A model generated the notes under the pieces. That model was not told the DNA's origin. It made no database searches and saw only the letters and a program-made list of their open reading frames with translations. This document shows positions 41,825 through 50,582 of a DNA stretch of 64,000 nucleotides, piece by piece. The DNA is from Conexivisphaera sp049976725 (GTDB lineage: Archaea > Thermoproteota > Nitrososphaeria > Conexivisphaerales > Conexivisphaeraceae), in assembly GCA_049976725.1 (NCBI GenBank), contig JBMFHR010000004.1, positions 5,444 through 69,443 of the forward strand, read 5' to 3'. Both the position numbers and the translations under genes were made by a program. Position 1 is the first letter of the stretch; every line of letters starts with the position of its first letter.

Positions 41825-43123
41825 TTGCGCAGGCCGAACGTCGTGCTGGTGGTCGTGGACTCGCTGAGGGAGGACAGCTCCGGGGGACTGGAGGCCCTGC
41901 TGGACATGGGGTTCGTGAGGTACGAGAACGCGGTGGCGCCGGCGCCCTGGACCCTCCCGAGCCACGTGAGCATGTTCACGGGGCTCTATCCGAGCGCCCA
42001 CGGCGTGCACGAGGAGTATTCGCTCCTGGACGGGGGGAGGCTCGACGAGGCCGCGGTGGCCGGCATGTCGAGGCTGGGCCACGGGCTCATCGGGGAACTC
42101 ATGGAGGAGGGCTACGAGGCGCACTTCGTGACGGCGAACCTCTATATAACGCCGCAGTACGGGTTCACCAGGTACACCAGGCATCTGACGGCCTCGCCCT
42201 ACCTTCCGGAGGCGCTGGACTGGGACGAGTTCTCGGGGATAAACGCGTCCTTCTGGCGCAACGGGAGGAACTACCTGAGGACAGCGCGCGAGTTCGTCCA
42301 GATGGGAAGGGGTGGCCTGCTCTGGCGCGCGGTGTTGAGGGCGGCGAGGCTGAGGATTGGGGTGGGCCTGACGGACAAGGGGTCCGGTGCCATACTGAGG
42401 GCCCTCGGGGCGCTCGAGGCCCACGAGCCCTTCGTGCTCTTCGTGAACCTGATGGAGGCGCACGAGCCCTACACGCCGGGGGACCTCTCCGGCACGGTCA
42501 GCGCCGAGGCCGCTTTCGACGCGGTATTCCGCGGCGGACCCCCGAGGTCCGTCGTGGACGCCTGGAGGAGGCACTATCCAGGACACGCCGGCTACGCCGC
42601 GAGGCGCGCCGTCGAAGTGGTCAGGGCGCTGGGGAGGCGCCTCGATGGGTCGATCACGATCGTCACGTCGGATCACGGCCAGCTGCTCGGCGACGGCGGG
42701 ATAGGGCACGGCTACTTCCTGGCGGACGGCGTCCTCAGGGTGCCGCTCTACGTCAGGTGGCCCAGCTGGATGAGGGCGCCGAGGCAGGTCGGGCGCTACG
42801 TGAGCCTGACCCAGGTGCCCTCCATGATCCGCGGCTCGATGGGGGCGGGCCTTCCGGGGGTGGGAACGAACGTCGCGCTGGCCGAGAGCTTCGGTCCCAT
42901 ATCGCTGCCTCCCGGGTGGAGGTCCAGGGTCACGCGCCGCGAGCTGCGGAGCGCCTTCAGCCACAGGATAAGGATATACGCGCGCGGAGGGACCGCCACG
43001 TACGATGCGGGCGCCGACGTCCTGGAGGAAGTGCGCGGCATGAGCCCGGGAGAGGCGAGGGAGATTGCCGGGGCGATCGCGGGCGACCTCGAGGGCGAGC
43101 CCGCGCAGATTCCCTCAGCCTGA
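41825..43123 (+). CDS. Sulfatase-superfamily hydrolase
   Basis: About 432 residues of the alkaline phosphatase/sulfatase fold. NVVLVVVDSLRED carries the first metal Asp, PWTLPSHVSMFTGLYPSAHG is the nucleophile region and TIVTSDHGQLLGDGG the second metal site. The nucleophile is Thr (WTLPSH) rather than the Cys/Ser of formylglycine sulfatases, so it may act on phosphate or phospho-lipid-like esters instead. TTG 41825, 9 nt after the previous stop with a purine-rich leader, so probably one operon with the PAPS-reductase-like gene. Confidence 0.8.
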   Translation: MRRPNVVLVVVDSLREDSSGGLEALLDMGFVRYENAVAPAPWTLPSHVSMFTGLYPSAHGVHEEYSLLDGGRLDEAAVAGMSRLGHGLIGELMEEGYEAHFVTANLYITPQYGFTRYTRHLTASPYLPEALDWDEFSGINASFWRNGRNYLRTAREFVQMGRGGLLWRAVLRAARLRIGVGLTDKGSGAILRALGALEAHEPFVLFVNLMEAHEPYTPGDLSGTVSAEAAFDAVFRGGPPRSVVDAWRRHYPGHAGYAARRAVEVVRALGRRLDGSITIVTSDHGQLLGDGGIGHGYFLADGVLRVPLYVRWPSWMRAPRQVGRYVSLTQVPSMIRGSMGAGLPGVGTNVALAESFGPISLPPGWRSRVTRRELRSAFSHRIRIYARGGTATYDAGADVLEEVRGMSPGEAREIAGAIAGDLEGEPAQIPSA

Positions 43124-44249
43124 GGGTGCCCGCGCGCAGGGCGCGCGGCGTCAGCGCGGACAGCACCAGGACCACCGCCAGGAAGGCGTCGAAGCCGATC
43201 CTGAAGCCGGCAGCCGCGATGAGCGCGGTGCCCAGCGATGAGGCGAGGAACTCGCCCGCGCCCGTGGTGGCGTTCAGGGTCGCGTACGACTCGACCTCGC
43301 TCCCCCTGGAGCCCTCGAAGGTGGCCGCGTATATGAGGGGCATCTGCAGCCCGTGCCCGATGCCTATGGCGGCCATGGCAGCGAAGTAGGCGGTCATGCC
43401 GCACGCCAGCGAGAGCGCGGCAATCCCGGCAGAGACGATGGCCACGGAGAAGTAAAGGGTGGACCTCCTGTCGAGATCCACCGAGGAAAGCAGAAGCCTG
43501 GACGCGAGGGACGCCGCCGAGGCCACCAGGACGCCCGCTATCGCGGCCGGCTCGCTGAGGCCCAGGGAGCTCATGGCGAAGACCTCGGCGTAGCCCGTCA
43601 TGAGGGGCCATATGGCCGACGAGAGCACGTTTATCGACAGCATCCCGTGGAGCTCCTCCCTCATCAGGGGTCCCAGGATCCCCCTCAGGGTGTCCCCGGC
43701 GCCCCTCCTTTCCCACCGCACGGCGTCCCTGGGATACGCGGCGGCCAGCGCGAGGGACATCGCGAAGGAGATGGGGGCGTACAGGCGGTAACGGGGGATC
43801 GAGGACGCCGCGAGCTGCATCAGCACGCCGACCATGAGGCCCGCGGATATCCCGGCCGTGTAGGACGCGGTCCCCCTGCCCCCGCCCGACACGAACGAGA
43901 AGGGCGCCAGGTACGTGCTGGCCACCGAGACCAGGAAGTAGAGCGCGACGAACGAGACCACCGCGAGGCCGGCGCCCAGGGCGCCCAGCAGCGACACGGC
44001 CGGCATCAGCGCCAGGGACGCCAGGAGGAGCGAGCGCGACTTGGCGTAGGCCGCCGTGAGCGCCGCGAGGCCGCCGGAGATCCACAGCGCGAGGAGGGCC
44101 AGGCCGGCCAGCCTGGGACCCAGGAACGAGTGCTGCACGGCCAGGATCGGCAGTGACACCTGTAGCATGTAGCTGAACGCCCTCGTCAGTAGCCCGCCCG
44201 CGAAGAGCGCCCCTCCCCGCCCGCGAGCGACGGACGTCCGCGAGGCCAA
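42957..44249 (-). CDS. MFS-type transporter
   Basis: About 430 residues with some eleven or twelve hydrophobic segments (for example VSFVALYFLVSVASTYLAPF, LYFSVAIVSAGIAALSLACG and GFDAFLAVVLVLSALTP). The substrate is unknown. TTG 44249 lies about 29 nt from a minus-strand TATA-like element (44273-44282). The last membrane segment ends near 43145; the remaining ~55 codons run antisense to the end of the sulfatase gene with no stop until 42957, so the true C-terminus may be shorter in an error-free sequence. Confidence 0.78.
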   Translation of the reverse strand: MASRTSVARGRGGALFAGGLLTRAFSYMLQVSLPILAVQHSFLGPRLAGLALLALWISGGLAALTAAYAKSRSLLLASLALMPAVSLLGALGAGLAVVSFVALYFLVSVASTYLAPFSFVSGGGRGTASYTAGISAGLMVGVLMQLAASSIPRYRLYAPISFAMSLALAAAYPRDAVRWERRGAGDTLRGILGPLMREELHGMLSINVLSSAIWPLMTGYAEVFAMSSLGLSEPAAIAGVLVASAASLASRLLLSSVDLDRRSTLYFSVAIVSAGIAALSLACGMTAYFAAMAAIGIGHGLQMPLIYAATFEGSRGSEVESYATLNATTGAGEFLASSLGTALIAAAGFRIGFDAFLAVVLVLSALTPRALRAGTLRLRESARARPRGRPRSPRQSPSPLPGSCRALPPGRRRPHRTWRSLRARISLSCG

Positions 44250-44358
44250 GCGCCGCACGGTAGGACTGGGTTGGTCGTAAGGATATCTCCGTCGGGGCCC
44301 GCGGGACCGCAACGTATTTAAGGGGAGCCGACGTCCCCATGAGCCAAGGTGTGATGCC

Positions 44359-44652
44359 ATGTCCTCGCAGTCTCAACCCTCGAACGTGGTCCTGATCGGC
44401 AAGAAGCCGCCCATGAACTACGTCCTGGCCGTCCTCACGCTGTTCCAGAACGGCCAGGACAAGGTGGTGCTGAAGGCCAGGGGTATGGCCATCAGCAAGG
44501 CCGTCGACGTCTCCCAGATACTGAAGAACAGGTTCCTGAAGGACGTCGACGTCGCTGAGATACGGATAGGGACCGAGCAGGTCGAGAACCAGCAGACCGG
44601 CGGCAAGAGCAACGTGAGCAGCATAGAGATAGTGCTGCAGCGCAGCGCCTGA
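44359..44652 (+). CDS. albA: Alba, archaeal chromatin protein
   Basis: About 97 residues. NVVLIGKKPPMNYVLAVLTL is the classic Alba N-terminus with the DNA/RNA-contacting Lys pair, followed by VVLKARGMAISKAVDVSQIL and a C-terminal strand VSSIEIVLQRS. It coats DNA and binds RNA. TATA GTATTTAAGG (44314-44323) and a Shine-Dalgarno-like AAGGTGTGAT before ATG 44359 give a short true leader, unlike most genes here, as expected for a highly expressed gene. Confidence 0.96.
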   Translation: MSSQSQPSNVVLIGKKPPMNYVLAVLTLFQNGQDKVVLKARGMAISKAVDVSQILKNRFLKDVDVAEIRIGTEQVENQQTGGKSNVSSIEIVLQRSA

Positions 44653-44663
44653 GCTCGTGTGTT

Positions 44664-44698
44664 CGGCCGCGGGAACAGCGGCGCCGGTTCCGCGGCCG
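44664..44698 (+). terminator. GC-rich hairpin after alba
   Basis: CGGCCGCGGGAAC (44664-44676) pairs with GTTCCGCGGCCG (44687-44698) with one bulged G. It lies 12 nt after the alba stop; T-rich stretches follow only later (near 44730-44745). It may stabilise the alba 3' end rather than end transcription. Confidence 0.45.
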
Positions 44699-44826
44699 GG
44701 GCCGGCTGATGTGCCGATCTTCGCTCCCATCTTTGACAGTATTTTGCCCACAGGCAGCGCATTCTCGGAAAATATTTATACTGGTCGTCCCGAGCTCCGA
44801 TCAGCGAGAACTGGGTGATAAATTAG

Positions 44827-45360
44827 TTGAAGTTGCCCATATGCCTCGCCGACGCCAAGATCGGGGTCCTCTGTCCCAGGTGCGAGGCCCGCCTCGAGAA
44901 GGGCGAGATAACCAGCGTGGACGTGGAGGTCTCCTACATACTGGCGAAGGCGGCCAGGGAGATCCCGGTCCTCGACGGGATAACCCTGGTGAGGGCGCAC
45001 GAGATGGAGGGCGACCTGGTGCTCGTGCTGGGCTCGGGCGACGCTAGGAAGCTGCTCTCGGACAGCAACGCCCTCAGGAAGCTGAAGGAGTACCTCGGCG
45101 ACGAGAGGATCTGGATAACCGAGGAGGGCGACGACAGGAGGTTCGTCGAGTACTTGCTGCACCCGCTCCGCGTGCTGACGCTCAACACTGTCTGGCTCCC
45201 CGACGGCTCCAAGACCACGAGGATCCTGGTGGCGGGGAGGCCGGATCGCGGCTCGGGCGTGGACCTGAGCAAGGCGAAGAAGATTATTAAGGCCCTGAGG
45301 GGGCTCGACCTCGAGATCCAGTTTGAGAGACCCGCGATTAAGAAAAGGAACTTTTCTTGA
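44827..45360 (+). CDS. NusA-like KH-domain protein with N-terminal zinc knuckle
   Basis: About 177 residues. The start LPICLADAKIGVLCPRCEARL has three Cys like the zinc knuckle of archaeal proteins annotated as NusA-like transcription factors, then a KH-type domain: GDLVLVLGSGDARKLL and LGDERIWITEEGDD. The KH GxxG loop is altered. VLTLNTVWLPDGSKTTRILV completes the family pattern. RNA binding linked to transcription or translation is inferred. TTG 44827 has a GGTGAT box and a TATA (44771-44780) further up, leaving a ~26-nt leader. AspRS overlaps its 3' end. Confidence 0.72.
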   Translation: MKLPICLADAKIGVLCPRCEARLEKGEITSVDVEVSYILAKAAREIPVLDGITLVRAHEMEGDLVLVLGSGDARKLLSDSNALRKLKEYLGDERIWITEEGDDRRFVEYLLHPLRVLTLNTVWLPDGSKTTRILVAGRPDRGSGVDLSKAKKIIKALRGLDLEIQFERPAIKKRNFS

Positions 45361-46624
45361 CGGCGTGACCCCCGAGATCGAGGGCAGGACCGTCGAGGTC
45401 ACTGGGTGGGTGGAGGAGCAGAGGGATCTGGGGTCGCTCGTGTTCCAGGTGCTGCGCGACAGCAGGGGGTCGGCGCAGGTCGTCTACGACAGGTCGAGGC
45501 TCGGGGACGCGATGGAGGAGGTGCGCTCGACAACGCTGCAGAGCTACGTCTACGTCAGGGGGGAGGTGGTCAGGGGGAGGAGCCGCAGGTTCCCTGTCGA
45601 GATAAGGGCGGCTGAATACGAGGTGCTGGGGCCCGCCAGGCATCCGCTCCCGCTGGATCCCTCGGGGGCGGTGCCGGCCGGGCTCGACGTGAGGCTGGAC
45701 AACAGGCCGCTGGACCTGAGGAACCCGAGGACGGCGGCCATATTCTCCATACGCGCGAAGTTCCTGAGGGCTGCCAGGGAGTACCTGAGGGGAAGGGGAT
45801 TCCTGGAGGTCAGCACGCCCAAGATAATAGGGTCGGCGGCCGAGGGCGGGGCCGACCTGTTCGAGCTGGAGTACTTCGGCAGGAAGGCGTACCTTGCCCA
45901 GAGCCCGCAGCTTTACAAGGAGCAGCTCACGATGAGCCTCGAGAGGGTGTTCGAGATCGCGCTCTACTACAGGGCGGAGAAGTTCAACACGCAGAGGCAC
46001 CTGAACGAGTTCACGAGCGTGGACGTGGAGGCAGCAATGTTCGACAAGCGGGACGCCATGGAACTGCTCGAGGGTCTGGTCTCGGAGGCTGGCAACGCCG
46101 CCGTGGACGAGTCGGGGAGGGAGTACGAGGTCCTGGGGCGCGAGCCCCCGAGGGCGAGGGCCCCGTTCCCGGTGATAACGTACTCGCAGGCGCTGGAGGC
46201 GCTGAGGGCGAAGGGCCTCGAGCTGCCGTTCGGCGAGGACCTGGGCGGCGAGGCCCTGAGGCTGCTGGCCGAGGAGCACGGCGGCTACTACTTCATAACT
46301 GACTGGCCGCTGGACGCGAAGCCCTTCTACATCCAGCCAGGCGAGGGGGGACTGTCGGAGAGCTTCGACCTGATGTTCGGGCAGCTCGAGCTGGCGAGCG
46401 GCGGCGAGCGCATACACGACAGGCGGCTGCTCGAGGAGAGGCTCAGGGCGAAGGGGCTGGATCCGGAGGGCTTCAGGGAGCACCTGAAGTTCTACGACTG
46501 GGGAATGCCGCCGCACTCCGGGTGGGGCTTCGGGGCCGACAGGTACCTGATGGTGATGACGGGCGTCGGCAACATCAGGGAGACGGTGCTGTACCCGAGG
46601 GATCCGACGAGGCTCACGCCGTGA
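45323..46624 (+). CDS. aspS: Aspartyl-tRNA synthetase (archaeal type)
   Basis: About 433 residues, lacking the bacterial insertion domain. The OB-fold anticodon domain has VEVTGWVEEQRDLGSLVFQVLRD; class II motif 2 is ALYYRAEKFNTQRHLNEFTSVD and motif 3 GWGFGADRYLMVMTG. YLAQSPQLYKEQL and FYDWGMPPHSG are Asp/Asn-tRNA synthetase features. TTG 45323 keeps the N-terminal RKGTFLDGVTPE segment that aligns with family starts; it overlaps the NusA-like gene by 38 bp. Its stop abuts the stop of cdvC at a TGATCA palindrome. Confidence 0.95.
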   Translation: MRDPRLRKGTFLDGVTPEIEGRTVEVTGWVEEQRDLGSLVFQVLRDSRGSAQVVYDRSRLGDAMEEVRSTTLQSYVYVRGEVVRGRSRRFPVEIRAAEYEVLGPARHPLPLDPSGAVPAGLDVRLDNRPLDLRNPRTAAIFSIRAKFLRAAREYLRGRGFLEVSTPKIIGSAAEGGADLFELEYFGRKAYLAQSPQLYKEQLTMSLERVFEIALYYRAEKFNTQRHLNEFTSVDVEAAMFDKRDAMELLEGLVSEAGNAAVDESGREYEVLGREPPRARAPFPVITYSQALEALRAKGLELPFGEDLGGEALRLLAEEHGGYYFITDWPLDAKPFYIQPGEGGLSESFDLMFGQLELASGGERIHDRRLLEERLRAKGLDPEGFREHLKFYDWGMPPHSGWGFGADRYLMVMTGVGNIRETVLYPRDPTRLTP

Positions 46625-47809
46625 TCAGATGGCGCTGTACATCTCGTTCCATTTCTCGTAGAGTTTCACCCTCTCGGCTATCAGGCTCGGGCGCCTCTGC
46701 TTGATCACTTCCTTGAAGTCCTTCATCTTTATGGGCCTCGGCTTGCTGTCCGGGTCGCTGGCCTTGCCGCTCTCGAAGAGCTCCGTGACGACCCTGAGCT
46801 GCACGTCCTGGCATATGTCGCGTATGTCGCTGGCCGAGTAGCCCTCCGTGAGCTTCGCCAGCTCCTCGAGGTCCACGTCCGAGTCGAGGATCAGGGGCTC
46901 CGTGTACTTCTCGAAGAGGAGCCTCCTGGTGTCCTTGTCGGGCGGCTGAACGTATATCCTCTTCTGGAAGCGCCTGAGGAAGGGCTCGTCGAGCGTCCAC
47001 GGCTTGTTCGTGGCGGCGAGCACGTAGAGCTGCAGGTTCCGGCCCTTGTCGGAGAGGCCGTCCATCTCCTTGAGGAACTGGTTCCTGACCCTCGTCTCCC
47101 CGCCGACCTCCTGGCGATGGATCGTGAGGAGCGAGTCCACCTCGTCTATGAATATGACCACGGGCTTCGACTCCGCGAGGCCGCGGGCGTAGGCGAATAG
47201 CTTGGCCACGTTCTTCTCCGCGTCCCCCAGCCACTTGCTCATTATGGACGCCGCGTCCACGCTCAGGAAGTAGCCGTCTATCTCGCTCGCGACGGCTGCC
47301 GCGAGCATCGTCTTGCCGCAGCCGGGCGGACCGAAGAGCAGTATGCCCCTGGGCCAGCCGAGCGGGAAGAGGTCGGGGCGCTGGTAGGGGTAGACCATGG
47401 CCTGCCTGAGGGCCAGCTTCGCGTCGTCCAGGCCGATGACGTCCTTGGTGCTCACGTTTGGCTTCTCGGTCACCAGCAGCTCCTCGAACGTGGCCTTCAC
47501 AGTCTCCACCATGGGCGCGACGCGGACGTTCCCGTTGTCCTGGGCCGGGGACCTGTCGCCGTCCGAGGACCCGTAGACCCCGCGGAGGCGCTGCAGGGCC
47601 TTTATCCTCTCCTGGTAGGCCATCGCCTTCTCGTAGTACAGCTTGTTGACCGGGTTCTCCGGGTAGAGCCTTATGAGCTTCAGCAGCGCCTCGACCGCGT
47701 TCTGGTACTTCACTATGGCGCCCGCGTAGTTCCCCTGGCTGTCGAGCTTTATGGCCTCGCTGGCGTACCTCGCGGCCGCGTCCTCCAGCTCCTCCCCCGG
47801 GTTGCGCAT
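46625..47809 (-). CDS. cdvC: CdvC, Vps4-type AAA ATPase of ESCRT cell division
   Basis: About 394 residues. An N-terminal MIT domain (AARYASEAIKLDSQGNYAGA, VEALLKLIRLYP) is followed by the AAA module: Walker A LLFGPPGCGKTMLA, pore loop SIMSKWLGDAEKN, Walker B VVIFIDEVDSL and arginine-finger region DEPFLRRFQKRIY. It disassembles ESCRT-III polymers at the division site. ATG 47809 shares a base with the upstream cdvB-like stop (TGATG); a TTG at 47812 is an alternative. It ends directly against aspS. Confidence 0.96.
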   Translation of the reverse strand: MRNPGEELEDAAARYASEAIKLDSQGNYAGAIVKYQNAVEALLKLIRLYPENPVNKLYYEKAMAYQERIKALQRLRGVYGSSDGDRSPAQDNGNVRVAPMVETVKATFEELLVTEKPNVSTKDVIGLDDAKLALRQAMVYPYQRPDLFPLGWPRGILLFGPPGCGKTMLAAAVASEIDGYFLSVDAASIMSKWLGDAEKNVAKLFAYARGLAESKPVVIFIDEVDSLLTIHRQEVGGETRVRNQFLKEMDGLSDKGRNLQLYVLAATNKPWTLDEPFLRRFQKRIYVQPPDKDTRRLLFEKYTEPLILDSDVDLEELAKLTEGYSASDIRDICQDVQLRVVTELFESGKASDPDSKPRPIKMKDFKEVIKQRRPSLIAERVKLYEKWNEMYSAI

Positions 47810-48531
47810 CAAACCGCGACGCCCTCCCGCTCCTGGTCAGCCAGGCGGCGGGCCTCCAACACGCCCGCTATCTCCCGGTCGAACCTGTCGCTGCCCACGT
47901 CCTTCGCCGCGCTCAGTATGCGCGATACCTCGTCCAGGGAGCCGCCCTGCGGCTCGGGCGACTCGAACTTCCTCAGTATGAGGTCGGAGACCTCGTCCAC
48001 GGCGGCGTCGATTATGTCCTGCACGTCGAAGTTGTCCGCAATCCCGGACGTCGCGTCGATGCTGAGCCCCTCCGACAGCGAGGTGTTGCCGGACACCCAC
48101 GCCAGGGTATCCGCCAGCTCGTCGGTCACGCTCCTGAGGTTCCCGGGTATGGAGTCGAGTATCTCGCTGACTCCCCTGAGCGCCTGGACGGCCGCTGCGA
48201 GCTCGCCCGTTATCAGCAGGTAGTACTGGACGTTCTCGAGCCTGAGTATCGCCTTCTCGAGCGAGATGTCGGCGGCCTCGAGGAGGCCTATTATCCTCTG
48301 GACGTCCCTGTACTCTGAGACGTGGAGCGCCAGCCTGTCCTGGCGGCCGCCCGAGACCTCCGAGGATATCATGGACCTCAGCGACTGCTCGCGGTTCCTC
48401 ATCCTGCCGAGCATCCCCGACAGCAGGTTCCTCCTCACCCTCAGGACCCGCAGCGCCTCGTCCAGGCTGGCGAGCGCGCGGGCCCTCCCGTCAGCCCTCC
48501 TCCTCCACGGCAGCCTCAACTCTAACCCCAT
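47809..48531 (-). CDS. CdvB paralogue (ESCRT-III, Snf7 family)
   Basis: About 240 residues. The N-terminus LELRLPWRRR is basic; the helical hairpin core includes LDEALRVLRVRRNLLSGMLG and ILRLENVQYYLLITGEL, and an acidic C-terminal part ends in SLDEVSRILSAAKDV. This is the ESCRT-III helical layout; no winged-helix tail and no clear proline-rich MIM are seen. A Shine-Dalgarno GGTGAGGTGA precedes ATG 48531 and a TATA-like TTTTTT (48571-48577) lies above. Directly coupled to cdvC, it is the likely main CdvC client. Confidence 0.88.
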   Translation of the reverse strand: MGLELRLPWRRRADGRARALASLDEALRVLRVRRNLLSGMLGRMRNREQSLRSMISSEVSGGRQDRLALHVSEYRDVQRIIGLLEAADISLEKAILRLENVQYYLLITGELAAAVQALRGVSEILDSIPGNLRSVTDELADTLAWVSGNTSLSEGLSIDATSGIADNFDVQDIIDAAVDEVSDLILRKFESPEPQGGSLDEVSRILSAAKDVGSDRFDREIAGVLEARRLADQEREGVAV

Positions 48532-48616
48532 CCTCGAGTCACCTCACCCTAAACAACTGATGTTGAGTGGAAAAAACTGGAGAGTGAGCTTGAAACGAGG
48601 GGAGCTTTTGGGACGC

Positions 48617-49267
48617 TCAGGACTTCTGGCCCAGCCCCACGCCCAGCCCGCTCTCGTAGCCGGTCGGGAGCTCGGGGAGCTTCTCCTTCATCCTCTGCTC
48701 GGCTATGGCCGAGGCCTCGGCGAGTATCCTCTCGGCGTCCTCGTTGGCGGCCTCGAAGTTCACGCTGAGACCGCCCATCTGCCCTGCCTCGACCAGTATG
48801 CTGCTCAGCAGGTTGTTTATCTCCGAGACCTCGCCCTCGGCCTCCGGCATCACGCTCATCAGGCCGGCCCTGACCTTCCTCACGACGCTCATCGCGGGCG
48901 CCAGCGTGACGACCACGTCGCCCAGGGTCGTCGCGGTGTTGAGCCTCAGCACTATCTGCTCGAGCGCGACCTTGGCCTGCTCGACCAGCTTCTCCATCTT
49001 CCTGAGCTCGGCCAGCTCGTTGGCGTAGACCGTGGCGTGGGTGGAGTCGTGCTTCTGGAGGTACCTCACGATGGTCTCGAAGAGCCTCTGGTCCCTGTCC
49101 TTCAGCCTGCTCGATAGGGAGTCGAGCTTGGATATCTGGATGTTTATCTGCCTTATTGCCTGCTCGAGGCGGTCCTTCAGGGGCCCCTCGGGGGCGATGC
49201 TGTCCTTTATCCTGGCACCAACGCCCTGCTTGGGCTCCTGCTGCCACCTCTTAGCGAAGTCGCTCAT
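48617..49267 (-). CDS. cdvB: CdvB-type ESCRT-III protein with MIM2-like motif
   Basis: About 216 residues, helical: LKDRLEQAIRQINIQISKLD, LRKMEKLVEQAKVALEQIVL, GDVVVTLAPAMSVVRKVRAG and acidic EAEGEVSEINNLLSSILVEA match the CdvB helical core. Near the C-terminus KLPELPTGYE resembles the MIM2 motif that binds the MIT domain of CdvC. ATG 49267 is chosen because MSDFAKRW is the natural start and a TATA-like TCTAATGA lies about 28 nt upstream. A perfect 13-bp inverted repeat sits just above that box. Confidence 0.9.
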   Translation of the reverse strand: MSDFAKRWQQEPKQGVGARIKDSIAPEGPLKDRLEQAIRQINIQISKLDSLSSRLKDRDQRLFETIVRYLQKHDSTHATVYANELAELRKMEKLVEQAKVALEQIVLRLNTATTLGDVVVTLAPAMSVVRKVRAGLMSVMPEAEGEVSEINNLLSSILVEAGQMGGLSVNFEAANEDAERILAEASAIAEQRMKEKLPELPTGYESGLGVGLGQKS

Positions 49268-49302
49268 GTTCGGTGATCCCCCCTGCAGCATCATTAGATC
49301 TC

Positions 49303-49343
49303 GGTTTTGTCACCGGGATCTCGGGGAAGGCGGTGACAAAACC
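49303..49343. promoter_or_regulatory. Perfect 13-bp inverted repeat between cdvB and the TrmB-like regulator
   Basis: GGTTTTGTCACCG (49303-49315) and CGGTGACAAAACC (49331-49343) are exact reverse complements separated by 15 bp. The left arm abuts the weak TATA (49291-49298) of cdvB on its upstream side. TCTAAT follows each arm on the minus strand. The position fits an activator or repressor site, with the divergent TrmB-like protein as obvious candidate. Confidence 0.75.
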
Positions 49344-49409
49344 ATTAGACGCGCGCGTCCAGCGGATCTGCCGCGCCAGAGCTTATCGGGGGCGCGCGCG
49401 AAGCGCGGC

Positions 49410-50582
49410 GTGGCGGAGGTGCTCGACAGGCTGAAGGAGCTGGGGCTGAGCGAGTACGAGTCGAGGATCTACGCCGCCCTGCTGAGGGGAGGGCCGGCGA
49501 AGATCGCGGACCTGGCGGTCAGGGCCGGCGTGCCCCGCACGAAGGCGTACGAGGCCGCCAGGTCCCTGGTGAGGAAGGGACTCGTGGAGATGCGCGGCAG
49601 GCCGCTCACATGCGCGGCGGTGGATCCAGATGAGGCGCTGGGCGAGCTCGTCGAGGAGGAGGAGAGGAGGGCCAGGAGACTGAGGAGGATCCTGGAGGAG
49701 CTCAGGAGGCTCGGGAGGGGCGCCGGGTCGGAGGGGCAGGAGGGGCGCTACTCGCTGATCGCGGGCTCGGCCATCCCGGAGAGGCTCTCCGGGCTCGTGT
49801 CCGGCGCCTCCAGGGAGGTGCGCGGGATACTGGACCACTGGGGCCTGGAGCTGGCGATCGCGTCCAAGAGGGAAATCAGCGCGGCCGCCCTCAGGGACGT
49901 CGACGTGAGGCTCGTGGTGGACGGGCTGGACGAGGAGTCCGCCAGGGGGCGCGAGCTGGCGGAGTTCGCCCGCGCGTCCCCCCACGGGGGCGGGTGGAGC
50001 GCGTTCATGTTCGACGGCAGGGCGGCGCTGCTGCTCGACAGCAGGGCGGGGGTCGGCATCCTGCTCGAGTCGCCGACCGTCGTGGGCGCGCTCGGCGCAC
50101 TCTTCGACCGCATGTGGAGGGAGGGCATGCCGCTGGGGACGTTCCTGGAGCTCGTCAGCGCGGGGCTGCCGGGCGCCGCAAGCCTCGTGGAGGGGGAGGC
50201 GGAGGTCCTCGGCGGAATACTGGAGGCGGCGCTCTCGAGCTTCCCCCTGGAGGGGCTGGCGCCGCTGGCGGACGCCGCCTACGCGAGGTTCCTGAAGCTC
50301 ATGCCGGAGGTGGACGCGGAGCCGCTGGAGGCCGCCATGGTGGTGTGGGGGGCCCTCGTGCGCGAGGGGCTGCCGCGCGCCTCAGTCAGGTACGACCAGC
50401 TGACGAAGATTGTGACGATCGAGTACGAGAGTCCCGCCAGGATGCCGCCCACCCCCTGGTTCCTGGCGTTCCTGGGCTACCTGAGGAGCAGGGGCATGGA
50501 GCCCTCGGTGATGCACAGCTCGACCGAGCGGGGCATGTCGATCATCCAGCTCAAGCTGCCGTCCAGGGCGCCGCTCATATGA
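49410..50582 (+). CDS. TrmB-family transcriptional regulator
   Basis: About 390 residues. The N-terminal winged helix (LKELGLSEYESRIYAALLRG, AVRAGVPRTKAYEAARSLVR) is followed by a short coiled coil (EEERRARRLRRILEELRRLG) and a TrmB-type effector domain (SREVRGILDHWG ... AFMFDGRAALLLDS ... VVGALGALFDRMW). A further ~130-residue C-terminal part is unfamiliar. TrmB proteins usually sense sugars; here the gene is divergent from the ESCRT division genes. GTG 49410 is about 27 nt from TATA GAGCTTATC (49379-49387). Confidence 0.88.
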   Translation: MAEVLDRLKELGLSEYESRIYAALLRGGPAKIADLAVRAGVPRTKAYEAARSLVRKGLVEMRGRPLTCAAVDPDEALGELVEEEERRARRLRRILEELRRLGRGAGSEGQEGRYSLIAGSAIPERLSGLVSGASREVRGILDHWGLELAIASKREISAAALRDVDVRLVVDGLDEESARGRELAEFARASPHGGGWSAFMFDGRAALLLDSRAGVGILLESPTVVGALGALFDRMWREGMPLGTFLELVSAGLPGAASLVEGEAEVLGGILEAALSSFPLEGLAPLADAAYARFLKLMPEVDAEPLEAAMVVWGALVREGLPRASVRYDQLTKIVTIEYESPARMPPTPWFLAFLGYLRSRGMEPSVMHSSTERGMSIIQLKLPSRAPLI

